Part shown: positions 16,777 to 25,903 of the stretch, one piece after another
How positions within the stretch are numbered: position 1 is the first letter of the stretch
Layout: each line of letters begins with the position of its first letter
The notes under the pieces: generated by a model
What the model was told of the DNA's origin: nothing
Databases searched by the model: none
Seen by the model: the letters and a program-made list of their open reading frames with translations, nothing else
Position numbers and translations under genes: made by a program
Source: Burkholderiaceae bacterium
GTDB taxonomy: Bacteria; Pseudomonadota; Gammaproteobacteria; Burkholderiales; Burkholderiaceae_C
Direction: 5' to 3'
DNA: 34,276 nucleotides
Assembly: GCA_016790515.1 (NCBI GenBank)
Contig: JAEUOY010000124.1
Location: 1 to 34,276, forward strand

Positions 16777-17697
16777 GTGGGCACCCGATCGCCGCTCGGC
16801 GACGAGATCAGCTTCCGCAAGCTGCAATCGCTGCTCGCCTTCATCGAGACCGGCAACCTCGCACGGGCAGCGGAGCGGCTCGATACCTCCGCCGTCAGCA
16901 TTCACCGTGCACTGCATTCACTCGAGGAGGCCCTGAGCTGCCCGCTGTTCCAGCCGAAGGGGCGGCAGCTGGCGCCCACCGATGCCGCGCTCGAACTGGC
17001 CGATGCCGCGCGCGACGTGCTGCGGCGCATGTCCGAGGGCATCCGCGCCACGCGCGAGGCGGCCGGCTACGGCAGCGACCGGCTGCGCATCGGCTCGCTG
17101 TTCTCGCTGACCAGCCGCACCGTGCCGAGGGTCGTCATCGCGCTGAAACGCCGGCGCGAGGACCTGCAGGCCGAACTCGTGCTCGGCTCCAACGCCGACC
17201 TGCTGCAGAAGCTGCGCGCCGGCGAGATCGATGCGGCGCTGATGGGTCACCTCGGCGGCGACCGCGACATCGAAAGCGAAGTCCTGTTCGAGGACGAGAT
17301 CGGCTTTGCCGCGCCGACCCGATCGCCCTACGCGCGCCAGACCGCGGTCGACCTGGCCGACTGCGCCGAGGACCGCTTCGTCAGCCTCAGCGAGGGCTTC
17401 GTCACCTTCGAGGGATTCACCGAAGCCTTCCGCATCGCCGGCTACGCGCCCCAGGTCGTGATGCGCACGGGCGACATCTTCTCGTTGATGAACCTGGTGC
17501 AAGGCGGTGTGGGCTGCACGCTGCTGCCGGGCCGGATCCGCCCGGCTCTGCCCGAAGGCGTGACGCTGGTGCCGCTGGCCGCGCCCTTTCGCATGCGTCA
17601 GTCGATCGCGCTGCACTTCCTGCGCCGCCGCGAACGAGACCCCAATCTGCTCGCCCTGCTGGCCATCTGCCGCAGCACCAGGGGCGAGCTCTCATGA
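16777..17697 (+). CDS. mdcR: LysR-type regulator of malonate utilisation (MdcR-like)
   Basis: 306 residues from a GTG start at 16777. The helix-turn-helix is LQSLLAFIETGNLARAAERL followed by SAVSIHRALHSLEEALS. The effector domain carries ALMGHLGGDRDIESEVLFEDEIGFAAP. MdcR activates malonate decarboxylase genes in the presence of malonate. The assignment rests on position directly upstream of the carrier and mdc genes, together with MdcR-like features such as the SIHRALHSLE recognition helix. GGGCGAGG lies upstream of the start. The gene shares the strand of the mdc operon rather than being divergent. Confidence 0.75.
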   Translation: MGTRSPLGDEISFRKLQSLLAFIETGNLARAAERLDTSAVSIHRALHSLEEALSCPLFQPKGRQLAPTDAALELADAARDVLRRMSEGIRATREAAGYGSDRLRIGSLFSLTSRTVPRVVIALKRRREDLQAELVLGSNADLLQKLRAGEIDAALMGHLGGDRDIESEVLFEDEIGFAAPTRSPYARQTAVDLADCAEDRFVSLSEGFVTFEGFTEAFRIAGYAPQVVMRTGDIFSLMNLVQGGVGCTLLPGRIRPALPEGVTLVPLAAPFRMRQSIALHFLRRRERDPNLLALLAICRSTRGELS

Positions 17698-17750
17698 CCC
17701 GGCACCCGCGCGACGTTACGGCGGGCGAAACGACCGTGCACGCAGCGTCA

Positions 17751-17779
17751 TTGATGGCGTCCCGATCCGCACCTAAGGT
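17751..17779 (+). promoter_or_regulatory. Candidate sigma-70 promoter of the malonate carrier and mdc operon
   Basis: TTGATG (17751-17756) and TAAGGT (17774-17779) are separated by 17 bases in the 130-base gap before the carrier gene. The -10 match is moderate. The small palindrome ACCTAAGGT (17771-17779) overlaps it. The leader to the ATG at 17828 would be about 40 bases. Confidence 0.35.
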
Positions 17780-17827
17780 CGCGGTCCATAAGGCGGCATC
17801 GACGTCCGCCGAACTGGAGACAGCTGC

Positions 17828-19198
17828 ATGAACCCTCACTGGATCTCGATCGGTGCGCTCGGCGCCATGTTCGTCGTCGCGACCGCGTTGCCGATCAACA
17901 TGGGCGTGCTCGCCTTCAGCGGCGCCTTCCTCGTGGGCACGCTGGTGGCCGGCATGGGCGCCAAGGCGATCATGGCGGGCTTCCCCGCCGACCTCTTCCT
18001 GACGCTCGTCGGCATCACCTACCTGTTCGCGCTGGCGCAGAACAACGGCACGATCGACTGGCTGGTGAGCCTGGCGGTGCGCGCGGTGGGCGGGCACATC
18101 GCCGCGATCCCGTGGATCATGTTCCTGATCGCCGCGGCGCTGACCTCCGTCGGCGCAGTGAGCCCGGCGGCAGTGGCGATCATCGCGCCGATCGCGCTCG
18201 GCTTCGCCGCCAAGCACGGCATCAACCCGCTGATGATGGGCCTGATGATCATCCACGGCGCGCAGGGCGGTGGCTTCTCGCCGATCAGCATTTACGGCGG
18301 CATCACCAACAAGATCGTCGCCAAGGCCGGCCTGCCGCTGTCGGAGATGACGACGATGTTCGCGAGCTTCAGCGTCAATCTCGCGGTGGCGCTGGCGCTG
18401 TTCGTGCTGATGGGCGGACTGAAACTGATGCGCCGCAGCGCCGGCGCGCCGGTCGGCCTGGCGCCGATTGCGCCGGTCGCGCGCGCCCAGCGCGGCCCGC
18501 AGGTCTTCGGCGACGCCGAAGGCGAGTCCTTCGCCGAAGAACGGCAGACGCGGGAAAACGCCTCGTCGATGCTCGGCCAGGCCGACAACGCTGCGGCCGC
18601 CGACGGTTCGCAGGTGTACCGCGTGATCACCACATTGGGCCTCGCCACGCTCGCCGTGCTGACGCTCGCCTTCAAGATGGACATCGGCTTCGTGTCGATC
18701 TCGATCGGCCTGCTGCTGAGCCTGCTGCAGCCGAACCTGCAGAAGAGCGCGCTCGGCCAGGTCTCGTGGCCGGAGATCATGCTCATCGTCGGCGTCAGCA
18801 CCTTCGTCGGCGTGATGGAGAAGATGGGCACGATAGAGTTCGTCGGCCACAGCGTCGCGCAGCTCACCTCGCCGCTCGTGGCCGCGCTGCTGCTGTGCTT
18901 CGTCGGCGCGGTGATCTCGGCCTTCGCGTCCTCGACCGCGGTGCTGGGCTCGCTGATCCCGCTGGGCGTGCCCTTCCTGCAGGGCGACAACGCCGGCATG
19001 GCGATCGGCTTCATCGCCGCGATGGCCGTGTCTTCGACGATCGTCGACGTCAGCCCCTTCTCGACCAATGGTGCGCTCGTGCTGGCCAATGCCAAGGGCG
19101 TCGACCGCAACCGCTTCTTCCGCCAGCTGATGCTCTACGGCGCCGGCGTCACCTTGATCGCGCCGGTCGTCGTCTGGCTGCTCTTCGTCGTCCTCTGA
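17828..19198 (+). CDS. matC: MatC-type malonate/dicarboxylate carrier
   Basis: 456 residues with about 11-12 membrane helices in two repeats, split by a polar loop at about residues 203-262. The N-terminal half resembles the MatC_N domain of the Rhizobium malonate carrier (ALPINMGVLAFSGAFLVGTL, and GAQGGGFSPISIYGG). The second half repeats the fold with DVSPFSTNGALVLANA. It should import malonate for the decarboxylase encoded downstream. GGAGA precedes the ATG at 17828. Klebsiella uses MdcF and Pseudomonas uses MdcL/MdcM at this point of the locus, so this is a different carrier family doing the same job, inferred from context. Confidence 0.8.
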   Translation: MNPHWISIGALGAMFVVATALPINMGVLAFSGAFLVGTLVAGMGAKAIMAGFPADLFLTLVGITYLFALAQNNGTIDWLVSLAVRAVGGHIAAIPWIMFLIAAALTSVGAVSPAAVAIIAPIALGFAAKHGINPLMMGLMIIHGAQGGGFSPISIYGGITNKIVAKAGLPLSEMTTMFASFSVNLAVALALFVLMGGLKLMRRSAGAPVGLAPIAPVARAQRGPQVFGDAEGESFAEERQTRENASSMLGQADNAAAADGSQVYRVITTLGLATLAVLTLAFKMDIGFVSISIGLLLSLLQPNLQKSALGQVSWPEIMLIVGVSTFVGVMEKMGTIEFVGHSVAQLTSPLVAALLLCFVGAVISAFASSTAVLGSLIPLGVPFLQGDNAGMAIGFIAAMAVSSTIVDVSPFSTNGALVLANAKGVDRNRFFRQLMLYGAGVTLIAPVVVWLLFVVL

Positions 19199-19221
19199 CC
19201 CACCTCTCGCCGGCCCATCCC

Positions 19222-20898
19222 ATGACCCACAGGACCTGGACCACCCGCGCCGACAACCGAGCGGCACGCCTGGCACGCGCCGGGCAGGCGCTCGGTGGGC
19301 GGCTGCGCGGCAAGCTCGCCGCCGCCGACGCGATCACCGAGCTGCTCGAAGCGGTGATCGAGCCGCATGATCGCGTCTGCCTGGAAGGCAACAACCAGAA
19401 GCAGGCCGACTTCCTGGCCCAGGCGCTGGTGCGGCTCGACCCGCAGCGCGTGCACCACCTGCACATGGTGCAGTCGGTGCTGGCGCTGCCCGAGCACCTG
19501 GACCTGTTCGACACCGGCATCGCCGCGAAGCTGGACTTCAGCTTCTCCGGCCCGCAGGGCGCGCGGCTGGCCAGGCTGGTGGCCGAAGGCCGCATCGAGA
19601 TCGGCGCGATCCACACCTACCTCGAGCTGTTCTCGCGCTACTTCGTCGACCTGACGCCGAAGGTCGCGCTGGTCGCCGCGCACGCGGCCGATGCGGCGGG
19701 CAACCTCTACACCGGGCCGAACACCGAGGACACGCCGGCAATCGTCGAAGCGACCGCCTTCTCCGGCGGCATCGTGATCGCCCAGGTCAACGAGCTGGTG
19801 GCCGAGGGCGCGCTGCCGCGCATCGACATCCCGGCCGACTGGGTCGGCTTCGTCGTGCAGGCGCCACGCCCCAACTTCATCGAGCCGCTGTTCACGCGCG
19901 ACCCGGCGCAGATCAGCGAGATCCAGGTCCTGATGGCGATGATGGCCATCAAGGGCATCTACGCCGAATACGGCGTGCAGCGGCTGAACCACGGCATCGG
20001 CTTCGACACCGCGGCGATCGAGCTGCTGCTGCCGACCTATGCCGAATCGCTCGGCCTCAAGGGCCGGATCTGCCGGCACTGGGCGCTGAACCCGCACCCG
20101 GCGCTGATCCCGGCGATCGAGGCCGGCTGGGTCGAGTCGATCCACTCCTTCGGCTCCGAGCTGGGCATGGAGGACTACATCCGCGCACGTTCGGACGTGT
20201 TCTTCACCGGCCCGGACGGCTCGCTCAGAAGCCACCGCGCGTTCTGCCAGGCCGCGGGCCACTATGCCTGCGACCTTTTCATCGGCTCGACACTGCAGAT
20301 CGACCTGCACGGCAACAGCTCGACGGCCACGCTCGGCCGCATCGCCGGCTTCGGCGGCGCACCGAACATGGGCGCCGACGCACGTGGCCGCCGCCACGTC
20401 AGCCCCGCCTGGCTGAAGGCCGGACGCGAGGCCCGCCAGGGCCGCACCGGTGCCGCCGGCACGCCACGCGGCCAGAAACTCGTCGTGCAGATCGTCGAGA
20501 CCTTCCGCGAGCACATGCAGCCGGCGTTCGTCGAGCACCTGGACGCCTGGCAGCTCGCCGAGCAGTCCGGCATGCAGTTGCCGCCGATCATGATCTACGG
20601 CGACGACGTGACCCACATCCTCACCGAGGAAGGCATCGCCAACCTGCTGCTGTGCCGCAGCGACGAGGAGCGCGAGCAGGCGATCCGCGGCGTCGCCGGC
20701 TACACCGCGATCGGCCTCGCCCGCGACAAGCACATGGTCGAGAACCTGCGCGACCGCGGCGTCATCCGCCGTGCACAGGACCTCGGCATCGACCCGCGCG
20801 ACGCCACCCGCAACCTGCTGGCCGCCCGCAGCATGCGCGACCTGGTGCGCGCGTCCGGCGGCCTCTATCAGCCGCCCAGGCGATTCCGCAACTGGTGA
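19222..20898 (+). CDS. mdcA: Malonate decarboxylase alpha subunit (acetyl-S-ACP:malonate ACP transferase)
   Basis: 558 residues, full length. MdcA exchanges acetyl for malonyl on the carrier protein MdcC, releasing acetate. Conserved blocks include VCLEGNNQKQADFLA, HLHMVQSVLALPEHLDLF, GAIHTYLELFSRYFVDLTP, LYTGPNTEDTPAIVEATAF, QRLNHGIGFDTAAIELLLP and TGPDGSLRSHRAFCQ, which closely follow the Klebsiella protein. No ribosome-binding site is visible before the ATG at 19222, and translation may depend on ribosomes finishing the carrier gene 23 bases upstream. Confidence 0.95.
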   Translation: MTHRTWTTRADNRAARLARAGQALGGRLRGKLAAADAITELLEAVIEPHDRVCLEGNNQKQADFLAQALVRLDPQRVHHLHMVQSVLALPEHLDLFDTGIAAKLDFSFSGPQGARLARLVAEGRIEIGAIHTYLELFSRYFVDLTPKVALVAAHAADAAGNLYTGPNTEDTPAIVEATAFSGGIVIAQVNELVAEGALPRIDIPADWVGFVVQAPRPNFIEPLFTRDPAQISEIQVLMAMMAIKGIYAEYGVQRLNHGIGFDTAAIELLLPTYAESLGLKGRICRHWALNPHPALIPAIEAGWVESIHSFGSELGMEDYIRARSDVFFTGPDGSLRSHRAFCQAAGHYACDLFIGSTLQIDLHGNSSTATLGRIAGFGGAPNMGADARGRRHVSPAWLKAGREARQGRTGAAGTPRGQKLVVQIVETFREHMQPAFVEHLDAWQLAEQSGMQLPPIMIYGDDVTHILTEEGIANLLLCRSDEEREQAIRGVAGYTAIGLARDKHMVENLRDRGVIRRAQDLGIDPRDATRNLLAARSMRDLVRASGGLYQPPRRFRNW

Positions 20899-20911
20899 AC
20901 CGGAGAACGAC

Positions 20912-21253
20912 ATGAGCCTTCACGCGGGCATCGAAGCCCTGGACTTCTGCTACGACGGCGAGCGCGCCATGGCACCGTTCGCACCGGTGCTGGTCGGCGT
21001 CGTCGGCTCCGGCAACCTGGAGGTGCTGCTCGAGCCGGACGAGCCGGGCGCCGCGCCGCAGTGCCACGTCAGCGTCGAGACTTCGGCGCGTGGCTTCGGC
21101 CCGATCTGGGCGGCGGTGCTCAGCGACTTCCATGCCCGGCACTCACTGGCCGGCGTGAAGGTCTCGATCCACGACATGGGCGCAACGCCGGCAGTCGTCA
21201 GCCTGCGGCTGGACCAGGCGGTCGCCGAACTCTCGACCGGAGGCCGGCCGTGA
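20912..21253 (+). CDS. mdcC: Malonate decarboxylase acyl carrier protein (delta subunit)
   Basis: 113 residues. The carrier holds a 2'-(5''-phosphoribosyl)-3'-dephospho-CoA prosthetic group on a serine. S33 in GVVGSGNLEVL matches Ser25 of the Klebsiella protein. HDMGATPAVVSLRLDQA near the C-terminus is also conserved. The ATG at 20912 follows CGGAGAAC. An N-terminal extension of about eight residues relative to Klebsiella is present. The stop overlaps the GTG start of mdcD. Confidence 0.92.
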   Translation: MSLHAGIEALDFCYDGERAMAPFAPVLVGVVGSGNLEVLLEPDEPGAAPQCHVSVETSARGFGPIWAAVLSDFHARHSLAGVKVSIHDMGATPAVVSLRLDQAVAELSTGGRP

Positions 21254-22149
21254 TCAGCTGGGCCGAATGCTCGGCGCGCGAACGGCTGGCGCAGTTGCTC
21301 GACGCCGGCAGCTTCCACGAATGGCTGCCGCCGGCCGCGCGCGTGATGAGCCCGCACCTCGCGCAGCTGGGCGTGCCCTGCGCCTTCGACGACGGCGTGG
21401 CGATCGGCCGCGGCCGGCTCGACGACCGCCCGGTGTTCGTCGCCGCGCAGGAAGGCGCCTTCATGGGCGGCGGGGTCGGCGAGGTGCACGGCGCCAAGCT
21501 GGTCGGGCTGCTGCAGCGCGCCCTACGTTGCAGTCCCGGCGACCGGCCGCAGGCCGTGCTGCTGCTGGCCGACTCGGGCGGCGTGCGGCTGCACGAGGCC
21601 AATGCCGGCCTGATCGCAGTGTCGGAGGTGATGCGTTCGCTGCTCGACGTGCGCGCTGCCGGCATCCCGGTGATCGTGCTGATCGGCAGCGCCAACGGCT
21701 GCTTCGGCGGCATGGGCATCGTCGCGCGCTGCGCCGACCATGTGGTGATGAGCGACATCGGCCGGCTGGCGATGTCGGGCCCCGAAGTGATCGAGGCCTC
21801 GCACGGTGTCGACGAGTTCGATTCGAGAGACCGCGCGCTGGTCTGGCGCACCACCGGCGGCAAGCACCGCTGGCTCAGCGGCGACTGCGACGCACTGGTC
21901 GAAGACGACGTGCAGGCCTTCCGCCGCGCCGCGATCAGCGCGCTCGGCGCCTCGCGACCGGTGACGCTCGCAGTGCTGGAGGCCGAGCACCGCCTGTTGG
22001 CCGAGCGGCTGGCCCTGCTGCCCGAAGGCCTGGACGGCGACGCCGAGGCGCCCACGCTGTGGGCCCGCCTCGGCGTGCACGACCCCGGCCGCATTGCCCA
22101 GATGGACGTGGCCCAGGTGCGCAGTCTGCGCACCCGCAGCGAGGAGTGA
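21250..22149 (+). CDS. mdcD: Malonate decarboxylase beta subunit
   Basis: 299 residues from GTG 21250, which overlaps the mdcC stop by four bases. It has the crotonase-like carboxyltransferase fold shared with acetyl-CoA carboxylase beta subunits. Typical segments are VAAQEGAFMGGGVGEVHGAK, LLADSGGVRLHEANAG, GSANGCFGGMGIVA and IGRLAMSGPEVIEASHG. With MdcE it decarboxylates malonyl-S-carrier to acetyl-S-carrier, without biotin. Confidence 0.93.
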   Translation: MISWAECSARERLAQLLDAGSFHEWLPPAARVMSPHLAQLGVPCAFDDGVAIGRGRLDDRPVFVAAQEGAFMGGGVGEVHGAKLVGLLQRALRCSPGDRPQAVLLLADSGGVRLHEANAGLIAVSEVMRSLLDVRAAGIPVIVLIGSANGCFGGMGIVARCADHVVMSDIGRLAMSGPEVIEASHGVDEFDSRDRALVWRTTGGKHRWLSGDCDALVEDDVQAFRRAAISALGASRPVTLAVLEAEHRLLAERLALLPEGLDGDAEAPTLWARLGVHDPGRIAQMDVAQVRSLRTRSEE

Positions 22150-22154
22150 CGAAG

Positions 22155-22856
22155 ATGGACTGGACGACGCTGGCCACCCGGCTCTTCGGGCCCGAGCACG
22201 GCATTCGCGCCGACGGCGACTTCCTGCACGGGACGGCGACCTTCGACGGCGCGCCGATCGAAGTGGTCGGCACGACGAATCATGCGCCGATCGGCGTGCG
22301 CCTCGCGCTGGCGCAGGCGCGGGTGGTGCTCGACACGATGCGCCGGCACCCCGGGCGGCCGATCCTGCTGCTGATCGACACCCAGGGGCAGCAGTTGCGC
22401 CGCCACGACGAGCTGCTCGGCATCAACCGCGCGATGGCGCACCTGGGCCTGTGCATCGACCTGGCGCGGCGGCGCGGCCATCGCGTGCTCGGCCTCGTCT
22501 ACGACCAGGCGCTGTCCGGCGGCTTCATCACCTCGGGGCTGATCGCCGACGCCTGCGACGCGCTGCCGGAGGCCGAGATCCGCGTCATGCGCCTGCCGGC
22601 GATGGCCCGCATCACCAAGCTTGCGCCCGAGCTGCTGGAAGAACTTTCGCGGTCGAACCCGGTGTTTGCGCCGGGCGTGGCGAACTATGTCGCGATGGGC
22701 GGCGTGCGCTCGCTGTGGCAGGGCGACCTGGCTGCGGCGCTGCGCGCGGCGCTGGCCGAGGCGCCGACCTCGGACCAGCGCGCCCGGGACGGCGCGCAGC
22801 GCGGCGGGCGGCGACGGGCGGCCAGCGTCGTGCAGCAGGTGCTCGAGGCCGCGTGA
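22155..22856 (+). CDS. mdcE: Malonate decarboxylase gamma subunit
   Basis: 233 residues, the partner of MdcD in the decarboxylase core. It shows VVGTTNHAPIGVRLALAQA, LLLIDTQGQQLRRHDELLGIN and LVYDQALSGGFITSG, which resemble the alpha half of carboxyltransferases. The ribosome-binding site GAGGAG overlaps the end of mdcD. The last 30 residues are arginine-rich and poorly conserved. Confidence 0.92.
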   Translation: MDWTTLATRLFGPEHGIRADGDFLHGTATFDGAPIEVVGTTNHAPIGVRLALAQARVVLDTMRRHPGRPILLLIDTQGQQLRRHDELLGINRAMAHLGLCIDLARRRGHRVLGLVYDQALSGGFITSGLIADACDALPEAEIRVMRLPAMARITKLAPELLEELSRSNPVFAPGVANYVAMGGVRSLWQGDLAAALRAALAEAPTSDQRARDGAQRGGRRRAASVVQQVLEAA

Positions 22857-22876
22857 CCGCTCGAAGGGGGAACACG

Positions 22877-23563
22877 ATGCACCCGCTGCGCCGGCATCAG
22901 CTGGCGATTCCATCGACCGCCGGGTGGCGCGACATCCTCGCCGCCGACTGGGACGACGAACTCCGCGATGCCCTCGTGCACTGGGCGGCGCACGGCCTGC
23001 CGCTCGTCGTGACACGGCAGCGCGTGCCGCGCCGCCACGCCACGGCCCCGGTGTCGCTCGGCCTGTGCCTGCCCGAGCGCTGGCGCCGCCGGCTCGTTGC
23101 GCTGCAGCTGCCGTGGCACCGGATCGCGCTGTTCTCCGAGTTCCCTACCCTCGCGCAGGCGCTGTGCGAGCTGCCCAGGACCGACCATCCGGCACTGCGC
23201 ACGGCCGCGGCCGAACTCGGCGCGCGCGGGCTGCGGGCTCGGGTCTACGGCAGCGTCGGCTGGCAATGCCTGACCGGCCTGCGCTATGTGCACGAGCGCA
23301 GCGACCTCGACCTGTGGGTGGCGGTCGATGGCGAGCGAGAGGCCGACGAGGCAGCCGCCGTGCTCGATCGCTGCATGGCGCCGACGCTGCGCGTCGATGG
23401 CGAACTGGTCTTCACCGACGGCATGGCCACGGCCTGGCGCGAATGGCGCCACTGGCGGGCCGGGCGCTGCAGCAGCCTGCTCGTCAAGCGGCTGGACGGG
23501 GCGGATCTGCTGCAGCGCGTGCCGCCGGTGGCCGATCAACGGGCCCTGGCCTGCGCCGCATGA
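22877..23563 (+). CDS. mdcG: Phosphoribosyl-dephospho-CoA transferase (holo-ACP synthase)
   Basis: 228 residues. MdcG attaches the prosthetic group to the MdcC serine. The nucleotidyltransferase-like motif is GSVGWQCLTGLRYV (125-138) followed by SDLDLW (142-147), with D143 and D145 as likely metal ligands. The ATG at 22877 is chosen because AGGGGGAA precedes it. An in-frame GTG at 22853, overlapping the mdcE stop, would add eight residues and cannot be excluded. Confidence 0.9.
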   Translation: MHPLRRHQLAIPSTAGWRDILAADWDDELRDALVHWAAHGLPLVVTRQRVPRRHATAPVSLGLCLPERWRRRLVALQLPWHRIALFSEFPTLAQALCELPRTDHPALRTAAAELGARGLRARVYGSVGWQCLTGLRYVHERSDLDLWVAVDGEREADEAAAVLDRCMAPTLRVDGELVFTDGMATAWREWRHWRAGRCSSLLVKRLDGADLLQRVPPVADQRALACAA

Positions 23564-24423
23564 GCGCTGCCTCGCCCTGCCGGACGCATGCGGCGCAGCG
23601 CTGGTCCGCTGCCGCGATCGGCCGCGCCGCGACGCTGGCGCTGCACGACGAGCTGGCGCTCGCACCCAAGCCGGGGCTGGTGTCCTTCGTGGACAGCGGC
23701 AGCCACGACGACATGGACGCGCAGACCTTCATGCGCAGCCTGTTCGCGCTGCACGGCTATTTCGTGCGCATCGCCGAACTCGGCGCCGCGGGCGCGCCGT
23801 TCGCGGCGCTGGAACGCTGCGGGATCGAAGCCGAGGCACGCATGCTCGCCGCCACCGGCGGCATCAACACGCACCGCGGCGCGATCTTCATGCTCGGGAT
23901 GCTGTGCGCGGCCTGCGCGGCGACGCAGTCCGCCGGCCAGACGACCACGGCCGGCACCCTGCGCACGGCACTGCAGCAGCGTTGGGGCCACGCGCTCGCG
24001 GCACGCAAGCTGCGGGTATCGACGCTGCCCGGCGGGATCGCGGCGCGGCGCCACGGCCTGCGCAGCGCGTCGCAGGAGGCGGCGCTCGGATTTCCGGCGC
24101 TGTTCGAGGTCGCCGTGCCCGCGTGGGCGCGGGCCCGCCGGTCCGGCCTCGACCAGGCACGGCTGCACCTGCAGGTCTTCTTCGAGATCATGGCCGTGCT
24201 CGACGATGCCAACCTGGCGCATCGCGGCGGGCTCGACGGACTGCGCCATGCCCGCGAGCATGCGCGTGCCTTCCTGGCGACTGGCGGCGCATCGAGCCCG
24301 CAGGCCTGCCAGCAGGCATGGCGCATCCACCGAGACTTCGTCCAGCGCCGGCTGTCGCCGGGCGGCTGCGCCGACACGCTGTCGGCGGCCTGCTTCCTGG
24401 AGCGGATCGGCGCGCTCGGCTGA
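23560..24423 (+). CDS. mdcB: Triphosphoribosyl-dephospho-CoA synthase
   Basis: 287 residues of the CitG/MdcB family, which condenses ATP with dephospho-CoA to make the prosthetic-group precursor used by MdcG. Conserved parts are LAPKPGLVSFVDSGSHDDMD (34-53), GGINTHRGAIFMLG and FFEIMAVLDDANLAHRGG. The ATG overlaps the mdcG stop (ATGA, 23560-23563), so the maker and the user of the precursor are coupled in translation. Confidence 0.92.
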   Translation: MSAASPCRTHAAQRWSAAAIGRAATLALHDELALAPKPGLVSFVDSGSHDDMDAQTFMRSLFALHGYFVRIAELGAAGAPFAALERCGIEAEARMLAATGGINTHRGAIFMLGMLCAACAATQSAGQTTTAGTLRTALQQRWGHALAARKLRVSTLPGGIAARRHGLRSASQEAALGFPALFEVAVPAWARARRSGLDQARLHLQVFFEIMAVLDDANLAHRGGLDGLRHAREHARAFLATGGASSPQACQQAWRIHRDFVQRRLSPGGCADTLSAACFLERIGALG

Positions 24424-24432
24424 GGCGACGGC

Positions 24433-25341
24433 ATGGGCTACGCGCTGCTGTTTTCGGGCCAAGCCGGGCAGCATCCGGACATGCTGTCCTGGTTGCAGCC
24501 CGACGAGACGGTCGAGGCGGTCGAGCGGCGGCTCGGCGCCGACTGGCGCCAGCGGCTCGCCGATCCGGCATGGGCCGGCGACAACGCACGCGCCCAGTGC
24601 CTGATCACCGGACTGTCGCTTGCAGTGTGCCGGCAGCTTGCTGCCGAACTGGGTCCACCGGCGATCGTGGCCGGCTACAGCGTCGGGGAACTGGCGGCAT
24701 TCGCCGCGGCTGGCGTGTTCGACGCGGCCACCGCGCTGCAGCTGGCCGAGCGGCGCGCCGCCTGCATGGACGCTGCCGCTGCCGCCGTCCGCACCGGCCT
24801 GATGGGCCTCCATGCCCGCAACCCCGATGAACTGTGCGACCTGTGCGGACGCTTCGACCTGGACCTCGCGATCCGGCTCGGCCCAGGCAGCGCCGTCGTC
24901 GGCGGCCCGGTAGCGGCGCTCGCCGCGGCGGCGCAGCACGCCGAAGAGGTGGGGCTTCGGGCAACACCGCTGAATGTCGCACTCGCGTCGCACACGCGCT
25001 GGATGCGCCCGGCACTGGCCCCGTTCGCCGCGGTTCTCGACCAGGCCGTGCTGGCGCGGCCGGCGCTGCCGCTGGTCAGCAACGCGCTGGGCCGCATCCA
25101 TTCCGCCAGGCAGGCCCGCGAAGCACTCGTGCGGCAGATCGCCGAGCCGGTGCGCTGGGACGAATGCCTCGACCTGGTCCAGGCCCAGCGGGTGGAGGTC
25201 GTGCTCGAAATCGGACCGGGCCAGGCGCTGGCTCGGATCTGGAACGAGCGCCATCCGGCGATCCCTGCACGGTCCGCCGACGAGTTCCGCAGCCGGTCGA
25301 CCGTGCTCGCCTGGGCCGGGCGGCATCTGGCAATGCGATGA
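24433..25341 (+). CDS. mdcH: Malonyl-CoA:ACP transacylase (epsilon subunit), mdcH
   Basis: 302 residues of the FabD-like acyltransferase fold. The nucleophile is S83 in GYSVGE, with catalytic H187 in ASHTRWM. The N-terminal YALLFSGQAGQ and the C-terminal EIGPGQAL are family hallmarks. MdcH primes the carrier with a malonyl group from malonyl-CoA. GAGGCGA precedes the ATG at 24433. It is the last gene of the operon. The 210 bases after it hold no gene I recognise and no clear terminator. Confidence 0.92.
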   Translation: MGYALLFSGQAGQHPDMLSWLQPDETVEAVERRLGADWRQRLADPAWAGDNARAQCLITGLSLAVCRQLAAELGPPAIVAGYSVGELAAFAAAGVFDAATALQLAERRAACMDAAAAAVRTGLMGLHARNPDELCDLCGRFDLDLAIRLGPGSAVVGGPVAALAAAAQHAEEVGLRATPLNVALASHTRWMRPALAPFAAVLDQAVLARPALPLVSNALGRIHSARQAREALVRQIAEPVRWDECLDLVQAQRVEVVLEIGPGQALARIWNERHPAIPARSADEFRSRSTVLAWAGRHLAMR

Positions 25342-25551
25342 GGAAGCGCCCGCGGGCAGCGTGGCCGGTGGACTGCCGCTGCCTGCAGGCCGCGAGTCCG
25401 CGCGGCTCGCCGCAACGGGTACATCGCTGGGCCAGCGCTGCTCTCGTCCCAGGCGCTGCCCGGCGATACCCCGCCATCCCATCGCCGACGGGCCCATACG
25501 TCGACCCGGGCGCCGGAATGAAGGAACCGGTCGGCGTCGCGCGACATCGAC

Positions 25552-25903
25552 CCGTTGACCTGTTTGGCGCGCCAGGGCGGACCGTACCGCGAACGCGCCG
25601 GCGAGCTGCTGGACGCGCGTGGCAAGGTCGCGCTGGCCACGCTGGCGCCCGCCGCGCGCGCCACCGCGGCCGCCCTGCACGAGGCGCAGATGGCGGCACA
25701 CCTGGTCGACCGCCTCGACAGCGCGCAGCCGGTGGTGCTGGAAGGCCCGTTCGCGCACGACCCGGTCCTCGTGCAGGTGCTCGCGGCACGGCTGCCCGAC
25801 GGTGCGCTGCAGCTGGTCGGCGAGGGACTGGAGGGCACCGTGCACGGTACCGCGATGCTGGCCCGCTGGACCCAGGCCCGGCTGGACCGCCAGGTGACCT
25901 GCC
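25552..25903 (+). pseudogene. C-terminal remnant of an FGGY-family sugar kinase
   Basis: About 115 residues resemble only the end of FGGY carbohydrate kinases: a helix AARATAAALHEAQMAAHLVDRL, the strand and loop VVLEGPFAHDPVLVQVLAA, and GTVHGTAMLA. The ATP and sugar sites of a full kinase of about 450-500 residues are missing, and no start codon or ribosome-binding site fits. It is read as the broken tail of a sugar kinase. The frame runs on to 26361, but the kinase likeness stops near 25890. Confidence 0.5.

Noticed and set aside
17417-20913. Two long minus-strand frames opposite mdcR, the carrier and mdcA
   Set aside because: Composition dominated by R, D, A and H with no family pattern; the plus-strand proteins are well conserved.
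25342-25551. Small minus-strand frame after mdcH
   Set aside because: No family likeness or ribosome-binding site; left as unannotated sequence beside the rearrangement.
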